Assembly (NCBI RefSeq): GCF_963678635.1
Contig: NC_087070.1
Coordinates: 33,929,955-33,993,954 of the forward strand
Source: Symsagittifera roscoffensis
Taxonomy: Eukaryota; Xenacoelomorpha; Acoela; Convolutidae
Direction: 5' to 3'
Length of the DNA stretch: 64,000 bases
Made by a program: the position numbers and the translations under genes. Positions 51,201-53,359 of this stretch are shown piece after piece. Numbering within the stretch: the stretch's first letter is position 1; the number at the start of each line of letters is the position of its first letter. A model generated the notes under the pieces. It ran no database searches, was not told where the DNA came from, and worked only from the letters and a program-made list of their open reading frames with translations.

Positions 51201-52777
51201 GCTCCCTCAAAAATGCTGTGGTCCCTAATAAAAAGAGAGATGCAGTATATGGGTTAATTCTCACAGTAAGCATCTTCATTTCTCTATGTTGATGACTAAA
51301 CGTCACTAATTTCTCTAACGGGTACGAATCCCTAGGCGTTGGTTCGAATCCCTAGCTGGCTAGTACCATAAACACTACGGTAGTAGTACAGCATCAAACG
51401 GTGGCATAAAATACAGTCGAATATCAACCAGCTAGGCCAGAACTTCTTGAATCTTTGAAGATCGACAATTTTTGATGCTTCCCCCTCAGGAGTTCGACCT
51501 TTTGCCGACCCAAAGGGCCTCCCTTTGTACTATTATGAGATATCCATTTTTGGCCGACCGACCCTGAACTTTTTCTTTCCAAGGCGCCTTCGGCGTCAAT
51601 ATATACTGATTTTAAGAACGAGCGCGCGCCAAAAAAAAACGCAATTTTGTCAAAACTTTCTTAAAAGTGCCCTAAAACGCCTTTTTGGCCTGCTTTTTTT
51701 TCGAAATATTGCTTGCGGCGTAAAAATAGTTGTCCCAAATAGGGTTTTTATAGTGTTCTGAGACGGCTCGTAAACTCAATTTGGTTGACCTAAAAAAAGT
51801 CGACTAAGTTTTGGAAATTCTGCCCCCGCCCTCTAGAACATCCTAGCCCCGCCCCAGAACTGAACCTAAACAAGTGAAAAATCACTTCACTTTTAACTCA
51901 ACTAAGGAAACAAAGCTAATAATACGTCATTCAGGATTAAAAACTAACCCAAAATCTACTCTACATGACAAAACAATTCAACTCAACCCGAATAAATATT
52001 AGTCCAGTGCTAGAAAAATTTCATGTGTGCATATTTATTCAAAAAAATTGGGCGCCAGAGGCCTTGGTTGAATATACTTAAGAGCTCACCGAGCACTACA
52101 GCAAGCTGCAATTTTGACTACTGCAATTTTGGCAATCTAAACTCTACTTGAAAAATCAACGGTAACTTTTCGCATAGGAAATCAGAAGTCCAACTGCAAC
52201 AAATCAAACTTGAGCGTAAAATTGACCGACGATTGATTGAAGCTTTCAATAAAGCTGAGCCAACTACAAAACCTAAACAACTAAAAAAACATAAACAACT
52301 GACTAGCCACTTGGTTCATCGGCACTTAACTAACGTACCTTGCTCATTGAGGAACTCCCACACTACGAAATCTCTTCTGTCCTCGCTGCTTCTCGATCCG
52401 TAAAACGAGTTGAAACTTTCCGAGCCAAAAGAAGACTCGTCGTCACAATCCGGTTCACCTCCGGCGCACAACTTATATTTGCTCTTTCTCTTCCCAGCAG
52501 ACGGTGAAGTGGCTGAGGAGCTGCTCTGGCCTGAGTTTGCGGCATCTGCAACTGTAACACCAGGCGCTTGCTTATCCGAAACTTTCTTACTTCTAACCTT
52601 GCTAGGGCGAAGTGCCTCGTCTAATGATTGGCTTGTGTGATCTTTAATCGTCAGGGAATCTACGACTGTTTTGGATGTCTGAGGCTCGTCGTTTGTCGGT
52701 GAGCTACCTTGTGTTTGAGTGGGCATTTTTGAACTGGACGGACACACTGAATTTCCAGCAGTTGCCTTTGACTCCAT
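11619..52777 (-). CDS. DTX: Deltex-family E3 ubiquitin ligase, 8 exons, 907 aa
   Basis: A host gene I assembled from eight exons: 52777-52339, 51161-51023, 19853-19740, 18356-18209, 17481-16605, 16097-15837, 14825-14685 and 12223-11619. All seven introns are GT-AG and phases agree (439+139+114+148+877+261+141+605 = 2724 nt = 908 codons with stop). Residues: Ser-rich N-terminus 1-135; WWE1 about 137-208 ([10 protein letters not shown] start); WWE2 about 218-284; acidic/Ser-rich linker with a proline-rich SH3-ligand-like segment 486-504; RING with C552, C555, C587, H589, H592, C595, C611, C614; Deltex C-terminal (DTC) domain about 615-760 with [18 protein letters not shown] and HHKTEFGSN; then a 148-residue tail. 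Known Deltex proteins bind Notch ankyrin repeats through WWE domains, recruit E2 through RING and bind ADP-ribose through DTC, acting in the cytoplasm and endosomes. Start choice: the first ATG after an in-frame TAA, in strong context (acaATGG). Human DTX1 is about 620 aa and fly Deltex about 740, so this one is long because of the linker and tail. Confidence 0.95.
12600..12702. repeat. Interspersed hairpin repeat family R4, fragment
   Basis: ACAGAGGCGAAGGTGCCCTTCGC followed by AACACTAGCGAAAACATGAC-like sequence. It matches the hairpin segment found in the 1249/467-bp array units (GGCGAAGCTGCGCTTCGC) and at 13470. Confidence 0.5.
12702..13215 (+). repeat. R1 repeat copy 2 with tRNA-like 3' part
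   Basis: The best preserved single R1 copy: CCAACTAACAGTTGAAAAAGAG, AATTAACCCAATTTGAGAAA, then TCACGTTTTTCGTGACC and GATAGTGGAGTTTGC. It is followed by a minus-strand tRNA-like segment near 13160-13205 (revcomp GTGGTTAGTGCGTGAGACTC). The tRNA-like block suggests the family is a SINE read on minus. Confidence 0.55.
13216..14110. other. Intron 7 repeats and spacer
   Basis: Contains two or three diverged R4-type pieces (about 13290-13400, 13470-13530 and 14035-14110: GCGAnTTGGTT..., TACTAATACAC..., short hairpins). No coding frame is seen. Confidence 0.4.
14685..14825 (-). CDS. DTX: Deltex exon 7: DTC domain middle
   Basis: Acceptor ATGTAG|G, donor ATCG|GTATGA. Codes [27 protein letters not shown] and [10 protein letters not shown], among the best conserved parts of Deltex proteins. 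Confidence 0.97.
14863..15154. mobile_element. Non-autonomous hAT-like MITE, 292 bp
   Basis: Perfect 22-bp inverted ends (TGATATGTTACAATAGGTGG at 14865 and its reverse complement ending at 15152) lie two bases inside an 8-bp direct repeat, GAACATTT (14855-14862 and 15155-15162). An 8-bp duplication is the hallmark of hAT transposases. There is no coding capacity. It sits in Deltex intron 6. Confidence 0.85.
15340..15590 (+). repeat. R1 repeat copy 3, partial
   Basis: Contains GAGAAAACTGGATCAATAGG, TCACGTTTTTTGTGACC and CTCGATAGTGGAGTTTG of the R1 family. The start is eroded. Lies in Deltex intron 6. Confidence 0.5.
15837..16097 (-). CDS. DTX: Deltex exon 6: RING body and DTC start
   Basis: Acceptor CTTTAG|G, donor CAAG|GTATGA. 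Codes the remaining RING ligands CMHTFHKTC and CPTC, with the Deltex signature [18 protein letters not shown], then [14 protein letters not shown] and YNIPAGIQ of the DTC domain. Confidence 0.97.
16605..17481 (-). CDS. DTX: Deltex exon 5: linker, Pro-rich motif, RING start
   Basis: 877 nt, acceptor TTCTTAG|GTTCGC, donor CACAG|GTAATC. Codes residues 281-572: the last Arg-rich bit of WWE2 (VRRT), an acidic Ser/Thr/Glu-rich linker, the short hydrophobic run [18 protein letters not shown], the proline-rich [12 protein letters not shown], a basic stretch, and the first RING cysteine pair CAIC. Fly Deltex has a proline-rich SH3-ligand motif at the same place. Confidence 0.95.
17800..17965 (-). repeat. 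tRNA-like interspersed repeat R2, copy
   Basis: The minus strand reads a B-box-like GGATTAGAATC inside a block shared with 30055-30190 and with 56440-56590 and its array copies (plus strand: TCAGATTCnAAnCnnGGACC, then CGTT). This is a candidate SINE of tRNA origin in Deltex intron 4. The A box is not clear. Confidence 0.45.
18209..18356 (-). CDS. DTX: Deltex exon 4: body of WWE2
   Basis: Acceptor TGTAG|G, donor CGCAAG|GTGAGC. Codes [10 protein letters not shown] through [20 protein letters not shown], a canonical WWE ending. Phase 0 at its 3' end. Confidence 0.95.
18490..18905 (+). repeat. R1 repeat copy 4
   Basis: Matches the R1 consensus from CATAGCCAACGGAGAGTTGG through TCACGTTTTTCGTGAC to GAGCCTGACAGATTTTATGA. 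Lies in Deltex intron 3. Confidence 0.6.
18906..19739. other. Remainder of Deltex intron 3
   Basis: AT-rich intronic sequence. No gene or clear repeat recognised. Confidence 0.4.
19740..19853 (-). CDS. DTX: Deltex exon 3: WWE1 end and WWE2 start
   Basis: A 114-nt exon between acceptor TTTCAG|A and donor TCTAG|GTCAGT. Codes [15 protein letters not shown], the end of WWE1, then [12 protein letters not shown], the start of WWE2. It is conserved with the matching region of Deltex proteins and fits the flanking phases (2 in, 2 out). Confidence 0.93.
   Translation of the reverse strand, partial: NGLWEHASREAHPLPLRSRDPIPECDVGLVVREWCMV
20144..20148. repeat. Target-site duplication CCGAC, left
   Basis: CCGAC directly before the left LTR. 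The same five bases follow the right LTR at 27686-27690. Five bases is usual for Ty3/gypsy integrases. Confidence 0.85.
20149..20423 (-). repeat. 3' LTR of old gypsy element
   Basis: 275 bp, TG...CA ended (TGTGATACGG ... GGATATCTCA in element orientation). On plus it starts TGAGATATCC and ends CCGTATCACA. A purine-rich TTGGGGAGAA precedes it in element orientation. Confidence 0.88.
21000..23716 (-). repeat. Tandem duplication of the integrase region
   Basis: Two head-to-tail copies, about 21000-22297 and 22298-23716, begin at GACTTTGTTTGGATTCAGAG and end at TTTAGTCGGAAATTTG. Offset is about 1.30 kb at the start and 1411 bp later, because the second copy holds a nested repeat of about 112 bp near 22527-22640. 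The copies are nearly identical, far closer than the LTRs of the host element, so the duplication is much younger than the insertion. Confidence 0.85.
23905..24057. repeat. Interleaved inverted repeats, order A-B-A'-B'
   Basis: A (23905-23933, GCAATTTGTCCAAGATTATT...) is inverted at 23992-24020. B (about 23944-23982, ...CATTGTCTCCGACTTTAATT...) is inverted at about 24019-24057. The two stems cross rather than nest, as in a pseudoknot or a rearranged foldback element. Confidence 0.8.
24080..24340. repeat. Cluster of four CTGATTGG/ATGATTGG boxes
   Basis: TTCTGATTGG occurs three times (near 24081, 24168, 24237) and ATATGATTGG once (near 24310), spaced about 70-90 bp. GATTGG is the inverted CCAAT (NF-Y) core. 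The surrounding sequence is weakly repeated, with phrases such as GCGACGCC/TACGACGCC. It may be a promoter-like segment or a diverged tandem repeat inserted in the old gypsy element. Confidence 0.4.
27439..27685 (-). repeat. 5' LTR of old gypsy element
   Basis: 247 bp. Same ends as the other LTR (plus: TGAGATATCC ... CCGTACCACA) but shorter through internal deletion. The primer-binding site TGGCGCAGCCAG follows directly in element orientation. Confidence 0.88.
27690..27830 (+). repeat. R1 repeat, 5' part only
   Basis: GACAGACAGTTGCAAAC...AAAATTAACCCAATCTGAGAA matches the first 140 bp of the R1 family. The old gypsy element inserted at its edge. Confidence 0.45.
27896..28505. repeat. 76-bp tandem repeat, 8 units
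   Basis: Units begin AATAACAGTTCTAGAACTAA, run through CGTACTAACACATGTATAC and end TATTGACAAAGAnC. Starts near 27896, 27972, 28047, 28123, 28199, 28275, 28352 and 28428. Units differ at several positions each. A spacer-repeat structure like CRISPR is excluded, because the whole unit is repeated and the DNA is animal. Confidence 0.88.
28506..30054. other. Intronic spacer in Deltex intron 2
   Basis: AT-rich sequence with short, unrecognised open frames. A weak R4-like fragment may lie near 29300. No gene is supported. Confidence 0.35.
30055..30190 (-). repeat. tRNA-like interspersed repeat R2, copy
   Basis: The minus strand holds GGTTCAAGGTTGGAATCTGACC-like B-box sequence (split in text: GGTTCAAGG, then TTGGAATCTGACC). 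The block matches 17800-17965 and 56440-56590. Confidence 0.45.
30882..30924. repeat. 15-bp perfect hairpin
   Basis: GACTACACTAAAAAT and ATTTTTAGTGTAGTC flank a 13-base loop at the edge of a degenerate tandem repeat zone. Confidence 0.75.
30930..31860. repeat. Degenerate tandem repeat, about five units
   Basis: The recurrent phrases are TACAGGGTTGGGAATTTC, CATATCTCGAAAACTAC and GGAGGCAAGATTTG, at uneven spacing of roughly 110-310 bp. Diverged satellite-like block ending about 50 bp before the insertion site of the large LTR element. Confidence 0.7.
31910..31913. repeat. Target-site duplication CAAT, left
   Basis: CAAT precedes the left LTR and follows the right LTR at 50767-50770. Four bases is typical of errantivirus-like integrases. 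Confidence 0.85.
31914..32321 (+). repeat. 5' LTR of giant element
   Basis: 408 bp, TGGAACC...TAACTCA, with TG/CA ends. Contains TATATTTTAT near the start and AATAAA (in GCAATAAACC) about half-way. No mismatch to the 3' LTR was found by eye. Confidence 0.95.
32322..33573 (+). other. Leader of giant element, with internal repeats
   Basis: 1.25 kb before the first main ORF. A 77-codon open frame (32410-32643) has no recognised features. GATCATCAAGGCTTA(T/C)CCTTG occurs twice (about 32971 and 33033). A motif of the form TCGATnnACT...CCAACCCT occurs three times (about 33115, 33332 and 33448). Such repeats could form RNA structure for packaging or translation control. Confidence 0.6.
32324..32341 (+). 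other. Primer-binding site candidate
   Basis: TGGTGCGACCATAAGTC begins two bases after the 5' LTR. It starts with TGG, complementary to a tRNA 3' CCA end. The tRNA was not identified. Confidence 0.6.
33574..34041 (+). CDS. Basic 155-aa accessory ORF upstream of gag
   Basis: Function unknown. Lys/Arg-rich, with basic runs [20 protein letters not shown] near residues 40-60 and [12 protein letters not shown] near 110-122, separated by a Ser/Glu-rich acidic stretch. This composition would suit nucleic-acid binding or nuclear entry. It overlaps the gag-pol start by 26 nt in another frame (stop 34039-34041, gag-pol ATG 34016), which would allow leaky scanning or reinitiation. No Ty3/gypsy gene is normally found here. 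It could also be an upstream regulatory ORF. Confidence 0.65.
   Translation: MSFKNLGNKQTIILHNCEIDNKKYDLVITPHTQTVGYIRTKRQTLKRKIITKQRQITRKRFSKNRNAFSESETNSLDELYKLKESIDKNYPQHDQLYFSDSETTSNSSQRGKRRIKKQYKHKPVHLYNWNQPIRHINNYILTVIERKNEFNTHPR
34016..42238 (+). CDS. Gag-Pol polyprotein, single frame, 2740 aa
   Basis: One open frame codes the structural and enzymatic polyprotein. Residues 1 to about 280 are unrecognised. About 280-600 is Gln/Asn-rich. A Ty3-type capsid block lies near 602-800 ([12 protein letters not shown]). A CCHC knuckle spans C842-C845-H850-C855. A repetitive Asn/Tyr/Arg/Ser-rich segment runs about 904-1066. Protease DSG is at 1229-1231. The RT palm YLDD is at 1737-1740. RNase H has D1886 in [15 protein letters not shown]. 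The integrase zinc site is H2249, H2256, C2286, C2289; catalytic D2321, D2381, E2417 have D35E spacing. GPY is at 2594-2596. Most gypsy elements separate gag and pol by a frameshift; here both lie in one frame, so another means would be needed to make excess Gag. The 600-residue stretch before the capsid block is unusual. Confidence 0.95.
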   Translation: MSSTHTPGDETPDDDEIFPFIVDADTDRGQHIFCQNLLVNLFEPGISPCKTEFPDVKIKRQIIDHYLKDICNITQQYGIYSIEFTSPNHNNRTYTIQTDDLDLEFSKVFSEYIKSIQYHNSQRANSIFTNEVFAIIYSYISILENEIPLTNVSPTETSKHLRVRHEITLLSSYLNIIKENFTKDDVSQHTKHDLQKILAWFIIDYFTHNIDLIAQARKNFRPQNSNDDTAITEQSDYVWDPEWSHPAFISFPQSISSQAIGTISYIRDYVRVIPLTIDATPLNYNTFLPDTQNNSLNSTVIHNENLNGTRNLTQQDIQTPSHFINEEIVHTTTTQQSISPIRPNLTTPRNTNPSQTQVTLQSTVKPSVAPKYSHMDYQTYRPMTIPSKTRKTFTKNNFADHNYNYTHPSKTNYQPQRNFNQYTKPRNWDNPTAQYNSKNFQPNPPQDRSENYPFFQQNKNKKQTSYQMDYLSSDDDFLQPDIFAPNTQEYRRQGIQRTRTNHRNFSPQPIDAQHQQPIQQQNLINTQSFQPIQQQNPMTAHSYQASQMQNEIPLPYYLQQHEITRNQLSNFSQMPNAAESLQMTMNPYLMGGSSITSNKPLMVFTGTDPEYSVEDYLNAVTANLILNIGPEPINTPLHQNWIHRRTALIQTTLDGAAQKWFSVLPLEIKSNWKRFTQEFSKMFDSERNKQQQRVLCNEIRRLPNETIKQIAVRIETLVRKAYSLNTHDYKNTKMTEILMMTLTPQLRKIAIKKRASHPSSIREPDLDFRKLVDKLEQAEITMKLEETENLKLQYVNKIETTPTNINNIQESETDLVEKITEILNIYEKNPNFKGKPSFKKWCNYCRRYGHSISECRQKQQDSQNKPQKYKEPNKSFYQYMKKDQNLPNKTVHSNNSSGKPLPNNTNYTRNQSPYNSSYRGRSPERRNTYNSSQNHYNRPNSRNNYSRSNSNTQRFVSRSNSQSRNNYYPNNQSRNSSYNRNRNYSYNRNRSYSNNRNQNYPNNRSRNNSYNRSNYNRPNNNYQNRSRNNSQNRHPSYNNRYRNYSQSPHRNNNHYNNSNNRHRSSTPKHQRQINQVQANPETTSDPPGIDDTVTDTLQLNQINCTSSDSESDTENTLSINMIKVENDYESVIYEQPFPSHIYENQSEFLQNYYTTPINSTPTTQETNEINTTNQTNKNTKTKCLNTNHIYQNIQKEQPKEKIWTIPFLLESPRNKEFQPPDLEIDFLIDSGAESNIINIPTWNEIKSLHPKLTPLETSSKLATAQGSTLINYGKIQLFLLPTRTMEQSKILNKPFKQIFHITDIKYNIIGIPFISKYIPTINILNSKILIKDKYTKTKETSLTFFQRLNKQPPFFSKFYPIYNQQRKHLKPLSGNIYNFSIKQVHQYDKEQNKQKFYMSDFEFKPIHKFFKITISSIKYLKNSNSDIISLHVYNNTPYQVTLPLGLLGYCETNATISPIHEKAYRVNNILQLLDICQSTILNEELSINNIISNENRNTDYFTKTPYFKPTFNISNYTEDQQKFLTMFNFQHSQITQDEFEKLAKQLIKYSSVYATSKFDVGKISSSLHLPLKPDAVFKKQRASKVPIHLHDKVNRLLDILEQYNIISPVNKEEQPKGNTFINPVIILAKGESLKIVLDARYLNSLIDESKCNWPIEPIQVILTKINGKYFTTADMNSAYNQMPLDEQSRRLTQFVIGNQQYEFNRLFYGISIGPAAFSAFMSKIFRPLILKKNAITYLDDVFMQSQTKDEMFKVLEKYHQILQNENLKAAPDKSHFFLTRVKFLGHNIERKTITPLKSRIDAIQKLQPPTNKKKIQEFLGMLNFLSKYVYKMQLYLRPFYNILRQQNNFEWNTEHQARFEEIKKLLTEQISNTIPDPDQPFYAMCDASNFGIGAALLQSHNGTNKMNLISANSRLFTQAELRLSTLMRECTAIIYTLTEYEFLILGSKHPTVLFTDHKPIIFLFTQKSNPNHRVYRFQLILMKFPNLHIVWTAGKNLALPDTLSRNTPPELLTRKTTVEIPKNIKFYLAENETSPRLECKYAVKTDIEQSQINNLQHFPLYLDCQNNHYEVDLLGTSTFKPIPYSQWIKNNTQQKRTKQHPPKKDHFPLIEKEDLTDKINLSGPQTNDSKYTINQVFDLHDPLDTIPLSKFEIENIFLPPTDTITISTLKQYQNLDPIIRQLKSWHKYKTKPIKADSTILGNKTLLRYFRKFNYTTINETTDLLEYNLNESIVPCLPISMILIAFNISHTQNIKGHSGSEKTYSNFIQNFYFPNAPIWIKVLCNDCIVCQLNKPYPNQKQIAQKQDFKGQSLYFNHRISFDTKGPISPSSEGNSYIMVIVDAFTHYVALNPVPHCNAYYAYTTLYEHWIAKFGLPEILVTDNGTEFINNEIITLCHLYNIKHKPRTSHAPWTNGLVEGMNRSLQEYLRCIINGNDTKYTEWSADVKLFPLAYNSQITTTLGMSPYEMVFNQKPRKPIMFTANSHKNAQGYCQPNKDSICYNLPLHTHDEDHFHHPQILKLASGTHTEWILNRDKKHNEIYQKITKKLLQRQNINEQINSRFTPASDLKIGTFVLIPNFNTQKGISKKLQPLRKGPYQIIAKPTDVTYKITDSNKKEIVQHRNNLLPYYPKEYALRELTQLYSFTGLKIIQNEPHLKNTEQNDNPTENQNTKPTATENNTQNHKESQKQRKNRKMTEQIIPQEEIDKSEHRKTTRLRNQPRKNYKMFIPQSKILKKVEFKK
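42239..42838 (+). other. Non-coding gap after gag-pol
   Basis: 600 bp without an open frame of note. GCCTAAAGTA occurs twice (about 42601 and 42634). It may hold splice sites for the downstream genes, but I cannot fix one with confidence. Confidence 0.4.
42839..43069 (+). CDS. Tiny hydrophobic ORF a, 76 aa
   Basis: Rich in Phe, Leu and Ile, with a continuous hydrophobic stretch from about residue 20 to 60 that could be one or two membrane segments. Stop codon TGA overlaps the next ATG as ATGA at 43066-43069. In AT-rich DNA a chance hydrophobic ORF is possible, but the coupling to the next ORF supports a real gene. Function unknown. Confidence 0.5.
   Translation: MLFSQTVAQILINFKHFFSILEAFIIFLFDILESFLIILIIFCDIFLIFYTLLELFLQLSKTLEYIHRYDFNNLSK
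43066..43254 (+). CDS. Tiny hydrophobic ORF b, 62 aa
   Basis: Hydrophobic segments near residues 11-30 ([17 protein letters not shown]) and 35-52, separated by the short basic/Cys motif CKCIKK, resembling a small two-pass membrane protein. Starts inside the stop of the preceding ORF (ATGA). It is followed after 5 nt by a long open frame that has no ATG. Function unknown. Confidence 0.5.
   Translation: MIRTIFSRTDIFLLFVIFITFLSSLILTICKCIKKAIITFALATIFLIIFLEEFYNKHKPSH
43260..44396 (+). CDS. Long open frame with no ATG, 378 codons
   Basis: The frame is open from just after a TAA (43257-43259) to the TAA at 44394-44396, and I found no Met codon in it. The first about 230 codons are Pro/Ser/Thr/Asn/Gln-rich (disordered). 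The last about 130 look folded ([54 protein letters not shown]). A frame this long without stops in such AT-rich DNA is unlikely by chance. Expression by splicing, known for retroviral env genes, or by a non-ATG start would be needed. It overlaps the glycoprotein ORF by 13 nt. No family recognised. Confidence 0.65.
   Translation, partial: KFKNPSKIATQQSQNQSSPTSSQDNPTPPSTTQNPQTSTRISFQDNPYTFEERHARLSEPLEPVQRQAPLSEPTYNLYPTLPQELSRIRNLSQNQNTTEINRQIIHPRRNRNFQTPRVHFDIPQSPSQTTPENTTDITPETPTLFSQRSTSSLPSDYLGSTPTSEQARENPFNPPNLTSRLPYWTTHSFTQGEPNLVNDPIDISTDTTTSSSLPETLSLPSTPSISQFSPPPFNLNFPNNLDARYREQSSINIPLRLDWNTFTAPPPLFGQHQESNRLHNWALNRLQYRQDIHNDIRDHNIQILQQNSLQLKFEITVKLNNITQHPYPLNPPNITAQSLPPPFITTEVIYKYDRYTKNTIGYITFYNPYSGLSYTCIF
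44384..47002 (+). CDS. Viral-type envelope glycoprotein, 872 aa
   Basis: Likely membrane fusion glycoprotein. N-terminal signal peptide (residues 1-18, [18 protein letters not shown]). The ectodomain begins with a YDC motif at 38-40 and has many cysteines (C55, then [19 protein letters not shown] and others) and N-glycosylation sites. A hydrophobic segment near 697-730 ([18 protein letters not shown]) and a second near 745-765 ([11 protein letters not shown]) precede a tail of about 100 residues rich in Pro, Asn and Gln. The YDC start recalls glycoproteins of chuvirus-like viruses that some LTR elements have acquired. That is a pattern match only, and an errantivirus baculoviral-F-type env is less likely because I see no furin site followed by a fusion peptide. 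Its stop overlaps the next ATG as ATGA. Confidence 0.75.
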   Translation: MYILKLLIFLQLLFLVTSNQNINPSPRTGPQDLLVTHYDCEENEQKTLHKYAINQVSQCETEPQAIETTDIIATLYSKARATTVTGYKFTATFSEKKVHCSQVSNGNKNRLDHESFYQSNIERLLHLNPDDCKNELLRLNITQNKNSQRKLVNFQVFSDSVHQSQLERHQGHIKLDEKYPYNGAHGRLTYDLHDKHWIPHIGINNPSNCKADTKNKGYQEIMFFDWKIQLEKIQLTRDLSDNTMIYQGIRLPCKNDQGYCDPTTRTQATIVWFPEDTCTTFQVAKIHARMIKFHEKYFIQSIPYAQVHPSRKLSSDFRNIDNIENKLTRFQIYQETELACKYRNPLHRTQYSEILVEYEKGFDMTTGKVKIDPYATGHPLNEGTSYIPVNFEKSNGQPGGHLKPYDTRSTRLQELSLMNTTYFGNIHYDIHLDMKLDYTISRIFQEMSLSELETLHQLCELERTQILQSLALAVLKIPYAGYLLSGNRSNFLDYEGNILWFYTCTKKVSPLYVFEDKRCYKRIPIFYKNKVHFVDTLSRRTYFWDTAVPCGSENSHNVVQLNPDENKYYLLTPYPTLMQSLKKFSPESIRAIARNPNIDLQSIGIYSKSDIQHHIRTQQFQELLTQMDTIQRQSIDQNLRKLAETAGFADIYTQDYSGYFKDIKDYIYLNGEKYRPQDISPINIFSFVTLKNEILDFLGWPYYILEKLTILYAMFNFIGFLFSLLKGIYNTCAIHTQVNRQASVARILFAGFFGIFSTSINKILLDAQIKEYNTKITTRQNTYDEEHNNVDTQPTAPQLPPLPNNHPLSLVPRNFRNLAITHNPNFRLNTSQSPVQHIITHQSHDDNTYEQIIEQPHTTAFQSQNNNFFSPR
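46999..48798 (+). CDS. Orphan 599-aa ORF downstream of env
   Basis: Function unknown. Residues 1 to about 195 are Ser/Pro/Thr/Asn-rich and probably disordered. From about 196 ([11 protein letters not shown]) to the end the chain looks folded, rich in Phe, Tyr, His and Leu, with blocks such as [19 protein letters not shown] and [20 protein letters not shown]. No signal peptide, membrane segment or known catalytic motif is visible. The start lies in the env stop (ATGA at 46999-47002), as in coupled termination-reinitiation. Typical errantiviruses have no gene after env. Its disordered-then-folded layout matches that of the ATG-less frame 43260-44396, which may hint at a related role. Confidence 0.7.
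   Translation: MSRQLGSLHRSNSHPTNLTSSIPIIPLFAFPPPDFPSSNVTSDMNSDTNSHISVLYSISQLNNPNIETPDEFADSEPSPSNNFHNPSNFSQPPFQPILSNNPDPITPTPSYASQVTPTYSSYHSDQSSHSPNTPRISPELDNFITLQQQPYHLNTPTINQISSTTNSSNPPTPSSNYTESLTPSSTSTISSLNTNRAYRTFKRKFPNHPFPAKPGTAREYINHPQHTNTKEFLAITLPSFPQYTLNTPHDTNETRNFVDEYVLMPTLSWTSYYHFTNPLCLPLSNTSIDIERNKDILYRLTTPLTARQFTYVGYKKSLKIHTAPRANEYTLEYYDHNIIRANQDQFLDDDRFANPQITEKFFIKTPYVFTLNIFDRKFDHIISEALTNTQAYESFKERFQIFSLTFHFLAPHERDLHCSHDIMLRTKQTHTYSYYRFIQNHFDLHTPSRQPHHRFQFINSKYTSPYFLNFTYCIKDTNLHGILRNYDPITQMYIFCPITKTFNAEESRPFLIPHEFLQPIEIPILEFIHNTKFNHKLYNLIQNTPYEFAVGTEELTTIKALQLLWPLLQTKNIIRILAKLLTTSELIHDIFPHGFFPDD
48799..48840 (+). promoter_or_regulatory. 39-nt intron-like segment after the last stop
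   Basis: CAG|GTAAGTATG is a consensus 5' splice site beginning one base after the stop (intron from 48802). TACTAAT, a branch-point match, lies 10-16 nt before ATTACAG at 48840. The segment has the full signature of a very short intron in the 3' untranslated region. Alternatively the donor may join a farther acceptor. Confidence 0.5.
48841..50358 (+). other. Non-coding 3' region of giant element
   Basis: 1.5 kb with no main ORF. (G/T)CAGTAAAT or GTAGTAAAT recurs about four times (49011-49130), with two CCCCC-bearing stretches between. A near-perfect 12-bp hairpin AAGAGCTACTCA...TGAGTAACTCTT lies at about 49752-49780. The sentence GGCCTAACCCACC occurs twice (about 49652 and 49698). These may be RNA export or stability elements. 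Confidence 0.5.
50359..50766 (+). repeat. 3' LTR of giant element
   Basis: Same 408-bp sequence as the 5' LTR. A short purine-rich run (GGATGGG) precedes it and may serve as the polypurine tract. Confidence 0.95.
51023..51161 (-). CDS. DTX: Deltex exon 2: body of WWE1
   Basis: Acceptor ATCAG|G and donor ATAAG|GTATGA. Codes [19 protein letters not shown] through [10 protein letters not shown], the core of the first WWE fold (Trp after the intron, then the DxxxMxQxR-like block). Phase joins exon 1 and exon 3 in frame. Confidence 0.95.
51325..51350 (+). repeat. Two B-box-like motifs in tandem
   Basis: GGTACGAATCCCTAG is followed 15 bases later by GGTTCGAATCCCTAG, an exact tRNA B-box consensus (GGTTCGAATCC). 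No A box or cloverleaf is evident around it, so this is a tRNA-derived fragment, not a tRNA gene. Lies in Deltex intron 1's upstream neighbour, intron 1 proper (51162-52338). Confidence 0.45.
51590..51865 (+). repeat. R3 interspersed repeat, dispersed copy
   Basis: TACTGATTTTAAGAACGAGC, GCGCGCCAAAAAAAAACGC, CGCCTTTTTGGCCTG and GTCGACTAA...CCCCGCC match a segment of the 1249-bp array unit (for example 56680-56865) with many differences. Lies in Deltex intron 1. Confidence 0.6.
52339..52777 (-). CDS. DTX: Deltex exon 1: N-terminus and start of WWE1
   Basis: Codes residues 1-146 plus one base. Ser/Thr-rich and charged, with KVRSKK and GKRKSK basic patches that could act as nuclear signals. Ends in the WWE1 start VVWEFLNEQ. 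Donor CAAG|GTACGT. An in-frame TAA sits directly upstream of the ATG. Confidence 0.93.
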
Positions 52778-53359
52778 TGTTTAAATCACATCAAATAGTT
52801 GTCTGAAAAGCGAAAGCTAGAGCTACTAACAATCTCAAATAAACAGCAGCACGGACCTTTTAATATTGCTTTCCACTGAATTTAGTCTGAGTAAAAACGT
52901 AGTTCACTTTCCAAAAATATTTCTTAGCTTAATAGATGCATTTAAAAACTGAAATGAAGGTAAGCTCTAAAGCCGTTTCCGCCTTTTCATCCAATTAGCT
53001 TATTCTTCCGTTCATTTGCTCCGTAATCAACCAAGCAACAACACAAACATTAGATATAAATTTGCAGATAATTTGAATTATTGAGCAAGTTCAATTTTTA
53101 AGCCAACCGGATATATTTCGGTCATTTTTTCTGACATTTAACAGGCAAATGTAAGACATTGCCGGTCACCAGGGTAATTTTACCCAGCAAAATTAGAAAC
53201 CAACTGAGGATTGATTAAGTTTTCATTAAAGCTTAGCCGAGATGACGCAACCAGAAAAAGACAGTGCTGTAATTTAAGAATACTAGCAAGCCCGTATATA
53301 ATATTCAATCCCCTCACAAAAAATTAGTTCGTTCTGATCAAGCAATGAATCTTCGAGCA
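52778..53359 (-). promoter_or_regulatory. Deltex 5' flank
   Basis: Sequence upstream of the start codon, between the gene and a satellite block. No TATA box or initiator can be fixed from sequence alone. The 5' UTR and promoter are expected here unless an upstream non-coding exon exists. Confidence 0.3.

Noticed and set aside
50977-51306. 109-codon minus frame taken as a separate gene
   Set aside because: Only 51161-51023 is Deltex exon 2. The N-terminal part of the frame is read-through of intron 1.
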